A stretch of DNA of 34,475 bases. Source: an uncultured Desulfuromonadales bacterium (lineage in GTDB: Bacteria; Desulfobacterota; Desulfuromonadia; Desulfuromonadales; Geopsychrobacteraceae). The notes beneath the pieces are model-generated. The model was not told the origin of the DNA and made no database searches. It was given only the letters and a program-made list of their open reading frames with translations. Positions within the stretch are counted from its first letter, which is position 1. The number at the start of each line of letters is the position of its first letter. This document shows positions 15,285-23,284 of this stretch, piece after piece. The stretch covers positions 1-34,475 of the forward strand of contig CALZHQ010000015.1 of the NCBI GenBank assembly GCA_945787295.1. The letters are read 5' to 3'. The translations under genes were made by a program, and so were the position numbers.

Positions 15285-16427
15285 ATGGAACAGTCCAAAA
15301 GTTTTGACCTTTATATCACGAACACAGCAGCTGACCAGGATCCGGCGTCAAGTATAGAATATCTCATCGAAACCTATGGTGAGGGCATCTTTCAAAAGCT
15401 GTTGAGCAATCTGCTAAAAAGAGAGTTTGAACAACAGGAAGCCATCGATCATTGGCGAACAGCGATGCAGGGTTTCAGCGACGACTCCACCCGCATGAAC
15501 TGGCGAGCGGTGATCCTTGACTATCTCTACAGTCGCGCCAACCTGTTGCAGAATCCCTGCATCATTGAGGCAGAAGAGCTACAGCGACTGCAGATCGAAT
15601 CGGTCACCGACGGGCTGACCAACCTCTTCAACCAGTCGCACTTCAAACAGCGCCTGGCAACCGTCATCCAGGAACATGAAGAGCGTCCAGACCTGGCCTT
15701 CTCCTTGATCATTCTCGACCTTGACCACTTTAAGCAGTTCAATGACCGCTGCGGACATTTACGTGGCGACCACGCCTTGGCTAAAATCGGCAAACTGATC
15801 TGCTCACGGGTACCGGAAACCGCGGTGGCGGCCCGTTATGGGGGCGAAGAATTCGCCATCATCCTGCCCGGCACCGATCTCCATCAGGCGATAGAACTGG
15901 CCGAAGAGATTCGTGCCGCCGTTGAGCGGACCAGCTTCGATGGCGAAGACCGTCTCGACTCCGGTAACCTGACCATCAGTGGCGGTGTCGCCAGTTATCC
16001 CTCAGCCGGGAAAACCAGCGTGGCGTTGATCGCGCATGCCGACAGCAAACTTTACGAAGCCAAGGTCAACCGCAACCGGATCGCTCCAAGACTGACCGAC
16101 ACGCGGACGATCATTCGCCACAATGTGCGCAGTATCGTTGAAATCTTCGATGAGACCACCGGGGCCTTTAAAAACTCGCTCAGTTCCGATATCAGCTATA
16201 CCGGCATCCTCTTGAAAAGCCCCACCGCAGCCGACATCGGCAGCAACCTGCAACTGCGCTTCCCTTATCCTTTCTGGCCGACCGATCATGATACCAACGG
16301 TCAGGTCAGGCATGTTCGCAGCAACGACACGCGCGGCGACTTTCTGATCGGAATCGAGTTTTTACAGCCGCAAACCGATTTCGTTGAGCAGATCCTGCCG
16401 GCTGAAATCTACGCCGCCAATCGCTGA
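15285..16427 (+). CDS. Diguanylate cyclase with C-terminal PilZ domain
   Basis: The 380-residue cytoplasmic protein has an N-terminal helical region (1-105, no recognised sensor), a GGDEF domain (about 106-265; LDHFK near 146-150, GGEEF at 186-190) and a PilZ domain (about 275-375). The PilZ domain keeps both c-di-GMP-binding motifs, RxxxR (Arg278, Arg282) and DxSxxG (Asp302-Gly307). The GGDEF domain lacks an RxxD inhibitory site (PETA at that position), so feedback may come through the PilZ domain instead. It both makes and senses c-di-GMP by prediction. The ATG at 15285 follows ACGGGGAATTCA, a moderate ribosome site. The upstream intergenic region (15109-15284) is AT-rich and probably holds its promoter. 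Confidence 0.92.
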   Translation: MEQSKSFDLYITNTAADQDPASSIEYLIETYGEGIFQKLLSNLLKREFEQQEAIDHWRTAMQGFSDDSTRMNWRAVILDYLYSRANLLQNPCIIEAEELQRLQIESVTDGLTNLFNQSHFKQRLATVIQEHEERPDLAFSLIILDLDHFKQFNDRCGHLRGDHALAKIGKLICSRVPETAVAARYGGEEFAIILPGTDLHQAIELAEEIRAAVERTSFDGEDRLDSGNLTISGGVASYPSAGKTSVALIAHADSKLYEAKVNRNRIAPRLTDTRTIIRHNVRSIVEIFDETTGAFKNSLSSDISYTGILLKSPTAADIGSNLQLRFPYPFWPTDHDTNGQVRHVRSNDTRGDFLIGIEFLQPQTDFVEQILPAEIYAANR

Positions 16428-16509
16428 CCCTGCAAGCGCTTGCTCTCGACAGTCTGCTTCCGCTACACTTGCGCCTACTTAACGTAATTAATAGCTGCAG
16501 GAGGATAGT

Positions 16510-17637
16510 ATGGCTGCAAATGTCTGGTTCGCCGATCTGCGCTCGGGCAACCGCGAGAACCTGTTTCATAAACTACAACGGCTGCTCGCTGCTGCGGGCC
16601 TGCCGGAAGTCATCGGCCAGGGCGACCTGACCGCCATTAAACTCCACTTCGGCGAAAAGGGTGGCCACGCCTATATCCGCCCGGTTTTTATCCGCGAAAT
16701 CGTCCAGCAGGTCAAACTGGCGGGCGGCAAACCCTTCCTCACCGATTCCAGCACTCTCTATCCGGGTCAACGTAAGGAAGCGGTCTCGGCCCTCTCCTGC
16801 GCCATCCAGAACGGCTTTGCCTACGCCGTGGTCGAGGCGCCGCTGATCATGGCTGACGGCCTGCGCGGCAGTTCTGCCAAACGGATACCGATTGCTGGCG
16901 AGCTGCTAGATTCTGCCGATATCGGCCTGGAAATTCTCGACGCTGACGTGCTCTTGACAATCAGCCATTTCAAATGTCACGAATTGACCGGTTTTGGCGG
17001 GGCGATAAAAAATCTCGGCATGGGCTGTTCCAGCCGCGCCGGCAAACTGGAACAACATTCGAATGTCGCGCCGAAGGTGGCGGAACAGTTCTGCAACCTC
17101 TGTCGTGCCTGCCTGCCGACCTGTGCGCATGAAGCGATCAGCTTTATCGAGGCCTCGGCCCGGATCGATCCTGACAAGTGTGCCGGCTGCAGCCGCTGCA
17201 TCACCATCTGTGAGCAGAAAGCGATACAGATCCAGTGGAATGAAGCCGCCGACAAGGTGATGCGCAAGATGGCCGAGTACGCCCTCGGGGCGGTCAGCGG
17301 TAAACAGCAGAAGCAGCTGTACGTCAACTTCATCACCCAGGTCAGTCCCTCCTGCGATTGCTATGGCCATTCGGACGCGGCGATTGTCCCTGATATCGGC
17401 CTGCTTGCCAGCTGCGACCCGGTCGCTCTTGATCAAGCCTGTGCCGATCTGGTCAACCAGGCCCAGGGCCTCCCCGGAACAGCGCTCGCCAGCGGGCAGC
17501 AACCGGGCGGCGATAAATTTCGCGGGGTCCATCCAGCTATCGATTGGGAAATAACCCTCGAACATGCGGAGAAGATCGGTTTGGGAGAGCGTGAATATAT
17601 TCTGAATCGATTAGAGCCGCAAGGCGAAGGCTGGTAG
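16510..17637 (+). CDS. DUF362 protein with two 4Fe-4S ferredoxin motifs
   Basis: The 375-residue protein has an N-terminal DUF362 region (IKLHFGEKGGHAYIRP, TDSSTLYPGQR, SHFKCHELTGFGGAIKNLGMGCSS) and a central pair of ferredoxin clusters. CxxCxxCxxxC occurs at Cys195-198-201-205 and Cys224-227-230-234, each followed by EAI or KAI as in bacterial ferredoxins. A C-terminal DUF362 segment (CDCYGHSDAAIVPDIGLLASCDPVALDQACADLVN) completes the fold. The family is found in anaerobes and is thought to mediate electron transfer in the cytoplasm, with unknown partners. GCAGGAGGATAGT precedes the ATG. A 12-bp palindrome (GCAAGCGCTTGC, 16432-16443) lies upstream. Confidence 0.9.
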   Translation: MAANVWFADLRSGNRENLFHKLQRLLAAAGLPEVIGQGDLTAIKLHFGEKGGHAYIRPVFIREIVQQVKLAGGKPFLTDSSTLYPGQRKEAVSALSCAIQNGFAYAVVEAPLIMADGLRGSSAKRIPIAGELLDSADIGLEILDADVLLTISHFKCHELTGFGGAIKNLGMGCSSRAGKLEQHSNVAPKVAEQFCNLCRACLPTCAHEAISFIEASARIDPDKCAGCSRCITICEQKAIQIQWNEAADKVMRKMAEYALGAVSGKQQKQLYVNFITQVSPSCDCYGHSDAAIVPDIGLLASCDPVALDQACADLVNQAQGLPGTALASGQQPGGDKFRGVHPAIDWEITLEHAEKIGLGEREYILNRLEPQGEGW

Positions 17638-17639
17638 GT

Positions 17640-18830
17640 TTATGAATTCAACAACTTAAGCAGATCAGCAAGCTTTTCGCTGCCGCTCTCACCGCGCCAG
17701 CCATACAACGGATACAACTGCAGCTGCCCGGCAGCCTGCTTGATCCCGACGGCCCGGCGCGGCAGAAAAAAAGCCAGCACAAAGCCGAGCATCAACAGCA
17801 GCGTCGCAGCCCAGACCAACCCTTCGCCCGGGTCTTTCGACAACTGAAAACCGACACTGCGCCGGCCCGCTTCATCCTGTCCATAGGCGGTCTGATAAAA
17901 ACTGATCCCGCGGAAGGTTAAAGGCTCATTGACCCGGATCGTTCCCTGCTTGACAACCCGCCCATCCTCCAGAACCGAAACTTCAGCCTCCATCTGCTTC
18001 AGCACCGGATCGCGAAAAGCAATATTATTCAGGCGAAAGCCGGGGTGCTGTTCAGCACCGAACTGCTCAAACTTCTCTCCGACCAGGTACTGGCCGATGA
18101 CCTTTCCCCGTTTTAAGACGTCAATAGTCAACAAACGGGCCTCCGGATCAAAACCACGCAGTTGTCCACTCAGAACGCTGCCAGGCACCTCAAAATGCCC
18201 ATTATCCTTCATTATCAACTGGCCGAGACCGGTGCCGGTCGCAGCATCGACCAGATCGAAGCGCAGTTCAATCGGGTAATAGCGCAAGCGAAAGCTATCG
18301 GCGCGGAATTGGAAACCGAGTTCGCGATCCTGCTGGGCATCCCAATCAAAATAGAGGTGGTTCGGCTGCTGCAGATAGGTGTTGATGGTGCCGACAAAAC
18401 CGGTTTCAGCGAGAATTGCACCGAGCATGATCAGCAAAATAGCCAGGTGCACCACTGTCGAGCCCCAGCGCCCGATGCTGCCCCGCTCAGCAACCAGCCG
18501 TTCCCCCTCAGCTTCAATCCGGAAGCCAGCAGTCGACAGCTGTTTTTCCGCGACAGCAAGCGATTCAACCCGCAGCAGTTCTCCCTGTTGTTTTGTCACA
18601 AGTGATTGCTGGAGCTGACGGCGATAATTCCGCTTTTGCGGAAAGGATTTGAGCGTGCAGCAGATCAGGTTGAGAGCCAGCAGGCCGAGCAGGATGCGGA
18701 AGGCAAAATTTTGATAATAGAGCTCGTAGCGCTGGGCCTCAACCGGAACAATGGTTCCACCGATCGAGACAACGGCCAGCAGCAGCAATAGAGCGAGAGT
18801 CAGTTTGACAGAGGTGAAAAGTTTGAACAT
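17640..18830 (-). CDS. resB: Cytochrome c biogenesis protein ResB / Ccs1
   Basis: The 396-residue inner-membrane protein begins FTSVKLTLALLLLLAVVSIGGTIVP, the typical ResB opening. It has four membrane helices (about 8-28, 42-60, 126-144, 338-357) and a large periplasmic region between the third and fourth (NEPLTFRGISFYQTAYGQ). In System II cytochrome maturation, ResB works with ResC/CcsA to move haem outside and attach it to CXXCH sites. No ResC/CcsA gene is within the window, so the partner must be elsewhere or this is a standalone or ResB-like paralogue. Proximity to multihaem cytochromes supports a maturation role. The ribosome site is weak. Confidence 0.9.
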   Translation of the reverse strand: MFKLFTSVKLTLALLLLLAVVSIGGTIVPVEAQRYELYYQNFAFRILLGLLALNLICCTLKSFPQKRNYRRQLQQSLVTKQQGELLRVESLAVAEKQLSTAGFRIEAEGERLVAERGSIGRWGSTVVHLAILLIMLGAILAETGFVGTINTYLQQPNHLYFDWDAQQDRELGFQFRADSFRLRYYPIELRFDLVDAATGTGLGQLIMKDNGHFEVPGSVLSGQLRGFDPEARLLTIDVLKRGKVIGQYLVGEKFEQFGAEQHPGFRLNNIAFRDPVLKQMEAEVSVLEDGRVVKQGTIRVNEPLTFRGISFYQTAYGQDEAGRRSVGFQLSKDPGEGLVWAATLLLMLGFVLAFFLPRRAVGIKQAAGQLQLYPLYGWRGESGSEKLADLLKLLNS

Positions 18831-18881
18831 CGTTGGTTGGCGCCCTTCGGCAGTTGCATGAGCAAAGGTTAAGTTTTTGCT

Positions 18882-18909
18882 ATTATATAGAATAACTCCG
18901 CCGAGGCAA
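18882..18909 (-). promoter_or_regulatory. Candidate promoter for resB
   Basis: On the minus strand TTGCCT (18904-18909) and a perfect TATAAT (18882-18887) are 16 bases apart, about 50 bases upstream of the resB ATG. It suggests that resB has its own promoter in addition to any transcript from the genes upstream. Confidence 0.45.
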
Positions 18910-19054
18910 ACTGTTGTTTACTGACGGCTCCAGAAGCCTCTAGCCGCTCAGTTGCGGACATCTGGCCGTGAAATAACCACAGACAACCGGCCCCATTTAA
19001 GCAGCCTCTAACCCTACCGCTACAGCACCATTGAATTCTTCTTGTCGTTTTCTG

Positions 19055-20104
19055 TTACTGCATCTGTTCGACAAGCAGTTCGATACCGGTCAGTTTCTGC
19101 CCCGACTTCAGACGCACAGAACTGTCGTTGCTGCCAAGATAGCGGCCATACATCTGTCCGGGGACCGGTGGACCACCGAGGGCATCGCGAGCGGCCAGGA
19201 AATAGGTGCCACCATTGGGAAAGGAGAGCACAAAGCTGCCATCGGCAGCGGAGGGCTGAGACACATAGAGGGGGCGATTGAGCATCATCGGGTCGTTATA
19301 GAGCAGCACCCGGATACCGGAGACCGGCTGCCCCTTATCGTCAACGACTTTGCCGCTGATGCTGGTCTCGCCGAACAGACTGTCGGCCAACCGGCTGACC
19401 TTCTGTGGCACTTCAAGCATGGCGATCGCCACTCGCGCCAGTTCGCCATCCTTGATCACCAGAGGATTGGTCGCAAAAAAGCCGAAATAATCCCCTTCGC
19501 GCAACGGCCCCATAATTTGTCCGCTGTTCCGCTTGCGAGCAATCAAGTAATAGGTTCCGGGCTGCATCTCGGCCTCGAAAATTCCCTGATCATCGGTCGG
19601 CGCGGTCATCCCCAGCCCCATCCCTTTAAGCTGAGTATTCAGGTCAGTGTAAACCGTGACCACCGCCCCTTCGAGCGGTTCGCCGTGATAAGTGAGCCGA
19701 CCGAGCAGGCCGGTCTTGATCCGTGGCTCCACCGTCGGTGATGCCGGGTTCTTCTCTACCAGAGACAGGTTCATCTCCGTCAGGCCGCCTTCTGGAACCG
19801 TTACCGGGTTGCGGCCGTAAAAACAGTACAGATCTTTACCCTGGGCAATAAAGTAATAGCTGCCGAGGGGTAACTCGACCTTGAACAGGCCATCATCGGC
19901 AGTCACCCCCGAAGCGAAAGGAACTTCGCCGCGCAGGTGCAGACTGTCGACCGGATAAGCGTCGACCTTGATGCCGGCCACCGGCGTTTTTTCTGCGCCG
20001 ACAGTGACCTTGCCGGCCACCGAAACCAACTCTGCGGCAAATGCAGGGAGCACCGGCATCAACAGTAACAAGCATATACATAGGGGGATGAAACGACGGA
20101 TCAT
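19055..20104 (-). CDS. Exported protein with repeated carboxypeptidase-regulatory-like domains
   Basis: The 349-residue protein has a signal peptide (FIPLCICLLLLMPVLPAFAA, cleavage near residue 23) and three prealbumin-like beta domains of about 100 residues. Each holds a 'G.v......P..G..V..Y' strand pair and a 'DDG.F...LP.GtYYfiA' motif (LFKVELPLGSYYFIAQGKD; IFEAEMQPGTYYLIARKRN; SFVLSFPNGGTYFLAARDA). These resemble carboxypeptidase regulatory-like domains used in extracellular scaffold and adhesin-like proteins. No catalytic residues are seen. The ATG at 20104 follows AGGAG. It is on the same strand as, and between, resB and the lipoprotein gene, and could form a surface or periplasmic scaffold. 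Confidence 0.8.
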   Translation of the reverse strand: MIRRFIPLCICLLLLMPVLPAFAAELVSVAGKVTVGAEKTPVAGIKVDAYPVDSLHLRGEVPFASGVTADDGLFKVELPLGSYYFIAQGKDLYCFYGRNPVTVPEGGLTEMNLSLVEKNPASPTVEPRIKTGLLGRLTYHGEPLEGAVVTVYTDLNTQLKGMGLGMTAPTDDQGIFEAEMQPGTYYLIARKRNSGQIMGPLREGDYFGFFATNPLVIKDGELARVAIAMLEVPQKVSRLADSLFGETSISGKVVDDKGQPVSGIRVLLYNDPMMLNRPLYVSQPSAADGSFVLSFPNGGTYFLAARDALGGPPVPGQMYGRYLGSNDSSVRLKSGQKLTGIELLVEQMQ

Positions 20105-20247
20105 TGAAACTCCTGTTGAAAATCGATTAGCGTTTTATTCATCCTAACACAGCCAGGCCGAGCAGATAGCTGCCGCATAATGGCAAAGAAAACGAAAATT
20201 GCCATTCGATCGCGTTGCTCACTCAAGGCATCAAGGGTGTCCGGATT

Positions 20248-20850
20248 TCAGGAACGTGGCACCAGAAATACCAGCGCCCCTTTTTGCAGCTCAACACGGT
20301 ATGCAGTTTCGAGCTCAGTCAGGGTTGCTGCCCTGTCCACTTCAACAATGGAACGGCTTGCCTCGTTCAGTCGATAACCGATGCCGCCCTGTTCCGGAAA
20401 AGACCAGATATTGCGCCCTGCCGCACCGGCCAAGGCCAGGTAAACGGTAAATCCCTCGTTGACAGCTTGCGCCATGTAGTCCGAGTCGAAAAGATAGTCC
20501 GGCTTATCAAAATCTTTCGCCGATTGCGGCCACTGGCGGAAAACCGAATGGTAGCCCTCGACCACCAGCTGGAGACTGTCAAGCATGTCCGCCGCCTGCC
20601 GTTTCAGCTCACGCAGCTGTTTTTGCTGCAACAGTCCTAACTGGGTCTGCGCCTGCTGAGCGGAAGGGGTGCCAGGAAATTCGCCAATCACGCTACGATA
20701 GAGAGTTTCAGCATCGGCCTGCCTGCCCGCCTGCTCCACCCGGAAGGCTTCATCGTACTTGACCTGGGCATTATCCTCAGTACTGCCGCAAGCAGACAGC
20801 CCCCCTATGATCATCAGGGAAAGGAATAATTTCGCTATTGCTTTTTTCAT
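20248..20850 (-). CDS. Outer-membrane lipoprotein with TPR-like helical region, unknown
   Basis: The protein of about 200 residues starts MKKAIAKLFLSLMIIGGLSAC, a lipoprotein signal with a lipobox ending at the Cys near residue 21. The mature part has a TPR-like helical hairpin (AFRVEQAGRQADAETLYRSVIGEFPGTPSAQQAQTQL) and a C-terminal alpha/beta region with YLFDSDYMAQAVNEGFTVYLAL. I do not recognise the family. Earlier in-frame starts exist (TTG at 20877, ATG at 20862), but the lysine pair and lipobox spacing fit 20850. It lies at the head of the minus-strand group that continues with the beta-domain protein and resB. Confidence 0.72.
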   Translation of the reverse strand: MKKAIAKLFLSLMIIGGLSACGSTEDNAQVKYDEAFRVEQAGRQADAETLYRSVIGEFPGTPSAQQAQTQLGLLQQKQLRELKRQAADMLDSLQLVVEGYHSVFRQWPQSAKDFDKPDYLFDSDYMAQAVNEGFTVYLALAGAAGRNIWSFPEQGGIGYRLNEASRSIVEVDRAATLTELETAYRVELQKGALVFLVPRS

Positions 20851-21055
20851 CCGCAGACACATCTCCAAGGTGCGCAAAACGACTATCAGCTGAAGTCATT
20901 GACGATCTTTTTCATAGTAAAACCTTTCTCCTGTTATTTCCATAAATATTTCTCATCTTTAGGCTGGAGTTTCCTGACTCGCTTACATAGAATAGGTTAT
21001 TAAGGATTCGCTTCAGACGACAAAGCTACCCTGCATAGCGTTCAGAGGACAAACA

Positions 21056-22411
21056 ATGTACAAAAGGATTCTGCTTTTTTTTCTCCTGCCGCTGTTTGTA
21101 TCCGGCTGCGATCAGGCACCTCAGCAACACAAGGAGCAACCATCCACTGCAGAGAAAGCAAGTCAGACAGTTGCCGCTCCGCAAGGCAGCGGCTTATTTC
21201 ATCAGCCGACCACCCCTCAGTTGTTGGAACTGCCGAACGAAGCGATCGCCTACTGGCGCACCGAAGCGGCCGAAAAACCGGCCCTGGTACTCTTCTCCTT
21301 CAATCCGCTGCTGGAAAAGATCGATGCCGGGCTGAAAGAGCAAGTTCGAAAACTAGCAGGGTCAGCAACCGCAGAGCAATTGCACAAGCACGGCAGTTTC
21401 AATACAGCGGAACCGCTAATTCTTCCGATTCAGGCGGTCTCCGCAGCCATCGAAGTCGGACTCTTGAGCAAAATCTACTGGGTCTTCCCTTCCAAGGTCC
21501 AACCGGAGCAACTCAACCTGGAAACCTTCCGCAGCCAGTTAGAGGAAAAGGAGATCCTGACCGATCAGGAGCTTGCCGGGCTCACTTTCAGCAATGGCAC
21601 CTACAGCGGCAATATCCACGGCATCCCCTTCGAAGCCCTGCATTACCAGATGTTGCAAGATATCCCGGAGCCGCTGGTGCTGCATATCGATATGGGCTTT
21701 TTCCGCGGCCTCTACGACGATGAAATAAAAACCCCAGTCTATGGCCTGCTGCGCAATACGGTCGAAAGACTTCGCCTGCTCAACTGGCAGCCGCTGGCAA
21801 CGACCCTGTCTTACTCGACCATCGAAGGGGCCGTTTCCCTGGATGTCCGCTTTGTTATCAACAATCTGGCAGAACTGATGCGGAACCCCCAGCTGCTGGA
21901 GAGTGACATGCCGAAAGAGTGGCAGGTCCGCGGGGAAGCCCTTTACGCTGCGGACATGTTCAGCGAGTCGAAAAAAGAGGAGCTGGCAAAACAGCTGGTT
22001 GACATCGCCCCGGAGAGCGCCGCCGCCCACTACGACCTGTTCCAGGTGCTTTTCAAAAACAAGCAGCTGGAACCGGCCCTGCAGGCCCTGGCGCAAGCGG
22101 TGGAGCGCGACCCCGGTTACGGAGCGGCCTACCTGCAATTGGCGCAGATGGCCGCTGAGGATAAAAATATTTCCAAAGCCCTGGAGTTGTTGACGGAAGC
22201 GGAAAAGGTCTTTCCCGACTATCCGTTTATCCCTTTACAGAGAGCCCATCTGTTGGCAGAGGCTGGTCAATTTGCCGAAGCGGAAGAAACTCTTGCCAAG
22301 CTCCCACAAAAATGGTCCGAAGTTTATCATCAGGACATCCCCACGGTCATCGCCAAACTGCGGCGGCAGATCATTGACGGCCAGGGCAGATCACAAACGA
22401 AAGAGCGGTAA
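21056..22411 (+). CDS. TPR-repeat lipoprotein, unknown function
   Basis: The 451-residue protein opens MYKRILLFFLLPLFVSGC, a lipoprotein signal with the lipobox VSGC (Cys18). After a Pro/Gln-rich linker there is an alpha/beta region of about 240 residues without an obvious motif (residues 50-290, containing LHIDMGFFRGLYDDEI), then three or so TPR hairpins (about 300-430; AAAHYDLFQVLFKNKQLEPALQALAQAVERDPGY and following). It may bind partner proteins at the outer membrane. The central region shows no recognised catalytic residues. It overlaps almost with the next gene (stop at 22411, start at 22414), so the two are one operon. Confidence 0.75.
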   Translation: MYKRILLFFLLPLFVSGCDQAPQQHKEQPSTAEKASQTVAAPQGSGLFHQPTTPQLLELPNEAIAYWRTEAAEKPALVLFSFNPLLEKIDAGLKEQVRKLAGSATAEQLHKHGSFNTAEPLILPIQAVSAAIEVGLLSKIYWVFPSKVQPEQLNLETFRSQLEEKEILTDQELAGLTFSNGTYSGNIHGIPFEALHYQMLQDIPEPLVLHIDMGFFRGLYDDEIKTPVYGLLRNTVERLRLLNWQPLATTLSYSTIEGAVSLDVRFVINNLAELMRNPQLLESDMPKEWQVRGEALYAADMFSESKKEELAKQLVDIAPESAAAHYDLFQVLFKNKQLEPALQALAQAVERDPGYGAAYLQLAQMAAEDKNISKALELLTEAEKVFPDYPFIPLQRAHLLAEAGQFAEAEETLAKLPQKWSEVYHQDIPTVIAKLRRQIIDGQGRSQTKER

Positions 22412-22413
22412 TT

Positions 22414-23091
22414 ATGCAGACAGAACGCCTTGGACCGTACATACTCCTGCTGCTGGCCCTGGTGCTGCTTTTCACCTCACCCGGGGAGCACAGCTATCAG
22501 ACCGGTCCGACCTCGGAACCGGCGCCGTCACCGCCTGAGCCGCCCATCAGGGAAACTTTTCAGGGAGCACCGCAACTTTCCCTGTTCCCCCGCTTAGGCG
22601 ATTTTCGCCCCGAAGATGACGAGGATCGCCTGCCTTACTGGCGCACCTACCGCGAACACTTGCTGAAAATCTCCGGGGTGGTCTTGACCGACCAGAGCAG
22701 CGGCAACCGGGCCTTCAGCTTTCGCGGCATCAAGGGGATCGATTCGATCGGCCACTTCACGCCACTGGCGGTTGAACCGAACCGAAGCTACATGCTGAAC
22801 CTGAAACTGAAAGCCGAGCTGGAGGAACAAGCGACCGCCGGCATCGGCCTTATCGAATACCGCGAATTTCTCTGGCTCGGAGAACAGTACCCGGAGAGTC
22901 TCCACCGGCAGATTTTCCTTTCCTCCCAGGAGCTGTTGCGCCTGCAGAAAACCGACGGCTGGCAGGAATTTCAACTGCCGTTCCAGACCGGCCCGAAAGC
23001 CAGGATGATCCACCTGATCTTTTTCCGCGAAGGAACCGCCGACCGGGCAGCGGTGTTGGTCGATGATGTTAGGATTGAGGCAATAGATTAA
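22414..23091 (+). CDS. Secreted or membrane-anchored beta-sandwich protein, unknown
   Basis: The 225-residue protein has an N-terminal hydrophobic stretch (YILLLLALVLLFTSP, 9-23), a Pro/Glu-rich linker, and a domain with alternating short strands. This domain resembles a carbohydrate-binding-like jelly-roll (NRAFSFRGIKGIDSIGHFTPLAVEPNRSYMLNLKLKAE... and AAVLVDDVRIEAID at the end). The terminal 'VLVDDVRIE' is common in such modules. No family is certain. It is 2 bases downstream of the TPR lipoprotein gene, so they are likely partners. A bidirectional terminator lies 65 bases beyond its stop. Confidence 0.65.
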   Translation: MQTERLGPYILLLLALVLLFTSPGEHSYQTGPTSEPAPSPPEPPIRETFQGAPQLSLFPRLGDFRPEDDEDRLPYWRTYREHLLKISGVVLTDQSSGNRAFSFRGIKGIDSIGHFTPLAVEPNRSYMLNLKLKAELEEQATAGIGLIEYREFLWLGEQYPESLHRQIFLSSQELLRLQKTDGWQEFQLPFQTGPKARMIHLIFFREGTADRAAVLVDDVRIEAID

Positions 23092-23155
23092 CCGTACGGG
23101 CGACCCGGAGAGGCGTCCACTGGTAAGGCACACGGCATTCACCCGCGCACCAAAG

Positions 23156-23187
23156 AAAAGGGGCCGCTCGATTGAGCGGCCCCTTTT
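23156..23187. terminator. Bidirectional Rho-independent terminator
   Basis: AAAAGGGGCCGCTC (23156-23169) and GAGCGGCCCCTTTT (23174-23187) are perfect 14-base complements with a GATT loop. Read from the left the hairpin is followed by T4, and read from the right it is also followed by T4. It therefore can end both the plus-strand lipoprotein operon and the minus-strand cytochrome operon. Confidence 0.92.
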
Positions 23188-23196
23188 CCTTTCTAC

Positions 23197-23253
23197 TCAG
23201 CAGGGATGAACGTTGCTGCACCCTACCACTTTCGGTTTCATGTATTTCTTCAT
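23197..23253 (-). CDS. Candidate 18-residue Cys-terminated micropeptide
   Basis: Between the stop of the giant cytochrome gene and the terminator there is a minus-strand ORF of 18 codons, MKKYMKPKVVGCSNVHPC, starting with ATG at 23253 and ending TGA at 23197. It is preceded by AAAGGAGGATACA, a near-consensus Shine-Dalgarno with 5-base spacing. It follows the cytochrome stop by 31 bases, and the terminator starts 9 bases after it, so a transcript from the cytochrome operon must include it. The basic N terminus followed by a C-X3-H-P-C tail suggests a metal-, haem- or modification-related peptide, but no family is recognised. It could be a non-functional ORF, but the strong ribosome site in so small a gap argues for translation. 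Confidence 0.55.
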   Translation of the reverse strand: MKKYMKPKVVGCSNVHPC

Positions 23254-23284
23254 TGTATCCTCCTTTCAGGATTGAGCTGTTTTT

